Positions 61,839-64,000 of a stretch of DNA of 64,000 bases are shown piece after piece. Positions within the stretch are counted from its first letter, which is position 1; the number at the start of each line of letters is the position of its first letter. Origin of the DNA: Nocardia stercoris (lineage in GTDB: Bacteria; Actinomycetota; Actinomycetes; Mycobacteriales; Mycobacteriaceae); NCBI RefSeq assembly GCF_003696265.1, contig NZ_RFFH01000002.1, positions 434,001 to 498,000 on the forward strand, written 5' to 3'. The notes beneath the pieces are model-generated. The model did not search any database. It had not been told where the DNA came from and was given only the letters and a program-made list of their open reading frames with translations. The position numbers and the translations under genes were made by a program.

Positions 61839-62657
61839 CTATCTCTGGTCGTCGTTCGCGACACAGCGGACGGTGTGGTGCCGGACGGGGTCCAGGGCAT
61901 TCAGGGTCAGATCGATGGTGCGGGGGTCGGCGGATTCGGCGAGATGGCCGGCGAGATCCTCCGGGCAGCCGTCCTGGATCAGGATGTCGGTGGTGTTCGG
62001 GGCGTCGATGAAGGAACTGGTGTACGGGGTCACGATCCGGTCCGTGCGCGTACCGATCAGCGTGTACCGCACGCCCGGTGCGGTCATGCCATCGGCGTCG
62101 AGTTCGGTGAGGAACTCCGAGCCGGCGAGCATGTCGTGGGCGGCGGCAGGCAGGCCGGGCACCAGTAGTGCGACCGGGTTCAGGTTCGTGCTGCCGGCGA
62201 ATTCGGTTACGCCCTGGTGCGGACCGCTGACAGTGACCAGATTGCGGATCGGATTCGATTGCTGCCCGGCGAATTTCAGGCTGACCGCCCGGGCGATCAG
62301 TCCGCCCTGTGACTTCCCGACCACATCGATGACATCCACGCCGTTCACCGCGCGGATGTGTTCGACCACCGCCGCGAAGTAGTCCACCGATTCCGACAGC
62401 GGGCGGGTCGAATCGAAGTCCGGGCCGTACACGCACCGCCCGTCGTCGGCCAGTGCCTGCCGGGTGGGTCCCAGACTCCGCTCGACGTCGGCATTGGTGC
62501 CGTGGATCAGCAGCACCGGCACCCCGACGGTGCCGGCCGGGCATGCGGCGAGCGTGTCGGGCGGCGTCGCATCGTCGGGGGTCGCCGCGGCGAGCGCCGG
62601 GGACGATGCCGCCGCGACGACGACCAGGGTGGCGCTCATGCGCTGCCACGCTCGCAT
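61839..62657 (-). CDS. Secreted triacylglycerol lipase-like alpha/beta hydrolase
   Basis: A 272-aa exported lipase of the class 2/EstA-LipB type. Signal peptide residues 1-24 (MRAWQRMSATLVVVAAASSPALAAA). PVLLIHGTN forms the oxyanion region, DVVGKSQGG holds the nucleophile S116, and VSGPHQGV, RTDRIVTPY with the Asp and a late His near LDPVRHH complete the features. Several Cys suggest disulfides. ATG 62657 has GGAGG at 4-nt spacing; the longer frame is a shadow. It is the first gene of the lipase-glycosidase operon. Confidence 0.85.
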   Translation of the reverse strand: MRAWQRMSATLVVVAAASSPALAAATPDDATPPDTLAACPAGTVGVPVLLIHGTNADVERSLGPTRQALADDGRCVYGPDFDSTRPLSESVDYFAAVVEHIRAVNGVDVIDVVGKSQGGLIARAVSLKFAGQQSNPIRNLVTVSGPHQGVTEFAGSTNLNPVALLVPGLPAAAHDMLAGSEFLTELDADGMTAPGVRYTLIGTRTDRIVTPYTSSFIDAPNTTDILIQDGCPEDLAGHLAESADPRTIDLTLNALDPVRHHTVRCVANDDQR

Positions 62658-62944
62658 ATGACCTCCGGATATATGTGATATCAGCCATGCATCTCGGCAT
62701 GTGCTCCGCGAATCCAGGTGGATCCGGCCTTTCAATATGTGCAAATGCATGTATAGCAGTGTCGGGCGGCCGGTGCCACCCACCTACCTGTCGACATCAC
62801 GCTCGGGGACATCAGGGGGCTCGAAGTCGACACTCGGCGCGCGGCCGAAGCCGCCTCCGGCCATGACTTGCGGATGCGGGGAGACCGGATCGCCGTCCAT
62901 ACTGGGGACTCGAATCGCTGACCCGGCCGACACCGAGGAGACGA

Positions 62945-63796
62945 GTGACCATCCAGAAGGTAACGGTGCTCGGCACCGGAGTACTCGGATCGCAGATCGC
63001 GTTCCACACCGCGTTCAGCGGATTCGATGTCACCGCTTACGATCTCGACGAGGACGCGCTGAAGGCCGCGGCGGATCGGTTCGCGGGTCTCACGAAGGCC
63101 TACTGCGCCGAGGTGCCCGAGGCCGCGGATGGGAAGGCCGAAAAGGCCGCTGCCGCAATCGCACTCAGCTGTGATCTGGAAGAGGCGGTTCGTGCGGCCG
63201 ATCTGGTGATCGAGGCGGTGCCGGAGGTGCTGGCCGTCAAGCAGGACGTGTATCGGCGGATCGGCGAATTCGCGCCCGCTCACACGATTTTCGCCACCAA
63301 CTCCTCGACCCTGCTGCCGAGCGCGATCGCCGACTCCACCGGCCGCCCGGACCGGTTCCTGGCGCTGCATTTCGCGAACCGGATCTGGCGGCACAACATT
63401 CTGGAGGTCATGGGTACACCCGCGACCGATCCGCAGGTGTATCGCACCGCGGTCGAGTTCGCGGTCCGGATCGGGATGGTGCCGATCGAGCTGCACAAGG
63501 AGAAGTCCGGGTATGTGTTGAACTCGCTGCTGGTGCCGCTGCTCAATGCCGCGATGGTGCTGGCGGAGGGTGGCTTCGCCGACCCGGAGACCGTGGACAA
63601 CACGTGGCGGATCGGCACCGGGGCACCGGTGGGCCCGTTCCAGATCCTCGACACGATCGGCTTGGCCACGCCGTACAACATCCTCAGCCACGGTGGTCCG
63701 GCGGAGCAGCGGCTCGCGGCCTGGATCAAGGAGAACTACCTCGACCAGGGCAAACTCGGGCTCGCCAGCGGTGAGGGCTTCTACCGGTACACGTAG
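62945..63796 (+). CDS. 3-hydroxyacyl-CoA dehydrogenase
   Basis: A 283-aa NAD-dependent dehydrogenase. Rossmann motif LGTGVLGSQIA (G10, G12, G15), DLVIEAVPEVLAVKQDVYRRI, FATNSSTLLPSAIA, the catalytic region ALHFANRIWRHNILEVMGTPATD with the His, and C-terminal KEKSGYVLNSLLVPLLNAA with RIGTGAPVGPFQILD. It oxidises short-chain 3-hydroxyacyl-CoA, as in beta-oxidation or butyryl-CoA metabolism. The GTG at 62945 is the start. The upstream 287-bp divergent region holds promoters for it and the lipase. Confidence 0.9.
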   Translation: MTIQKVTVLGTGVLGSQIAFHTAFSGFDVTAYDLDEDALKAAADRFAGLTKAYCAEVPEAADGKAEKAAAAIALSCDLEEAVRAADLVIEAVPEVLAVKQDVYRRIGEFAPAHTIFATNSSTLLPSAIADSTGRPDRFLALHFANRIWRHNILEVMGTPATDPQVYRTAVEFAVRIGMVPIELHKEKSGYVLNSLLVPLLNAAMVLAEGGFADPETVDNTWRIGTGAPVGPFQILDTIGLATPYNILSHGGPAEQRLAAWIKENYLDQGKLGLASGEGFYRYT

Positions 63797-63893
63797 CCGC
63801 GTCCCGCTCGCCGCGCGACGTACCCGAAGCCTGTGCAGCTGTAACTGGTTGCGGCATGCTGGATCTCGTTCCGATGTCGTGTCGAGGAGCTGG

Positions 63894-64000
63894 GTGAGCG
63901 TGGTGGAGAGCAGCGAGCCGGACACCGCGGACCGAGTCCCGGCGGCAGCGTCGATCCGCACACCGGTCGCCTGGTGGCCGGTGCTCACGGTCGCGGCGGT
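63894..64000 (+). CDS. Partial gene, N-terminus of probable membrane protein
   Basis: A GTG at 63894 follows GAGGAG at 4-nt spacing and opens a frame to the window end: VSVVESSEPDTADRVPAAAS, then IRTPVAWWPVLTVAA. A polar N-terminus followed by a Trp-rich hydrophobic start suggests a transporter or other membrane protein. The rest lies outside the window. Confidence 0.55.
   Translation, partial: MSVVESSEPDTADRVPAAASIRTPVAWWPVLTVAA

Overview
The window reads as chromosome of a mycolic-acid actinobacterium, most likely Nocardia. G+C is high, GTG and TTG starts are frequent, and the cell-wall genes are those of arabinogalactan makers: GlfT1, GlfT2, the Wzm/Wzt-type exporter next to GlfT1, and RmlA/B/C. 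Further markers are the bacterial proteasome activator Bpa and a mycothiol-dependent DinB-like enzyme. The block 21965-27717 (GlfT1, ATPase, permease, Bpa, aminotransferase-like protein, quinone oxidoreductase) follows the Mycobacterium tuberculosis Rv3777-Rv3783 neighbourhood as I remember it, and the aromatic aminotransferase at 38.6 kb fits Rv3772. Genus and synteny come from memory, not from a search.

Layout. 0-4.2 kb: an MFS exporter, then a type-VII-secretion cassette of two WXG100 proteins, a 501-aa protein ending in an ADP-ribosyltransferase-like domain and a small likely immunity gene. 4.2-7.0 kb: rmlC-rmlA and an HSL-type esterase. 7.1-11.9 kb: four paralogous secreted proteins in a row, most with their own hairpin terminator. 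12.2-18.7 kb: a perfect CRP/GlxR-type site, rmlB, a GtrB-like glycosyltransferase with a DUF2142-type GT-C protein, a GtrA flippase and GlfT2. 19.4-21.0 kb: a membrane-anchored Thr/Pro-rich protein. 22-28.3 kb: the galactan export block with Bpa, a PLP-fold protein that lacks its lysine, a quinone oxidoreductase and a MarR regulator. 28.3-35.3 kb: a secreted berberine-bridge-type flavoenzyme, a secreted GH65 enzyme and a large LuxR regulator.

35.6-37.5 kb is a small decayed integrative element. It lies between a 43-nt copy of the 3' part of tRNA-Ser(TGA) and the intact tRNA. It carries an MBL-fold hydrolase, a divergent XRE-cupin regulator with an operator, and a frameshifted fragment of a tyrosine integrase. 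Next to it is a tandem duplication encoding two tiny secreted proteins with an invariant Cys-containing tail. 38.6-46 kb: aromatic aminotransferase, a DLH-fold protein with Asp at the nucleophile position, tRNA-Ser and tRNA-Arg, a secreted protein, a GT2 enzyme, an SDR with palindromic operators, CaiB fragments fused to a shortened acyl-CoA dehydrogenase, and a second acyl-CoA dehydrogenase-like gene.

46-64 kb: a PAS-GGDEF cyclase, a Dcm-Vsr methylation/repair pair, a DUF998-like membrane protein, the mycothiol enzyme, a heterodimeric ABC exporter, a glycolipid-binding-like protein, a VOC protein, TyrA, TadA with its actinobacterial partner, tRNA-Ser(CGA), TetR and PadR regulators, a secreted lipase-glycosidase operon, a 3-hydroxyacyl-CoA dehydrogenase and the start of one more gene. 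No CRISPR array, rRNA or intact transposase was seen.
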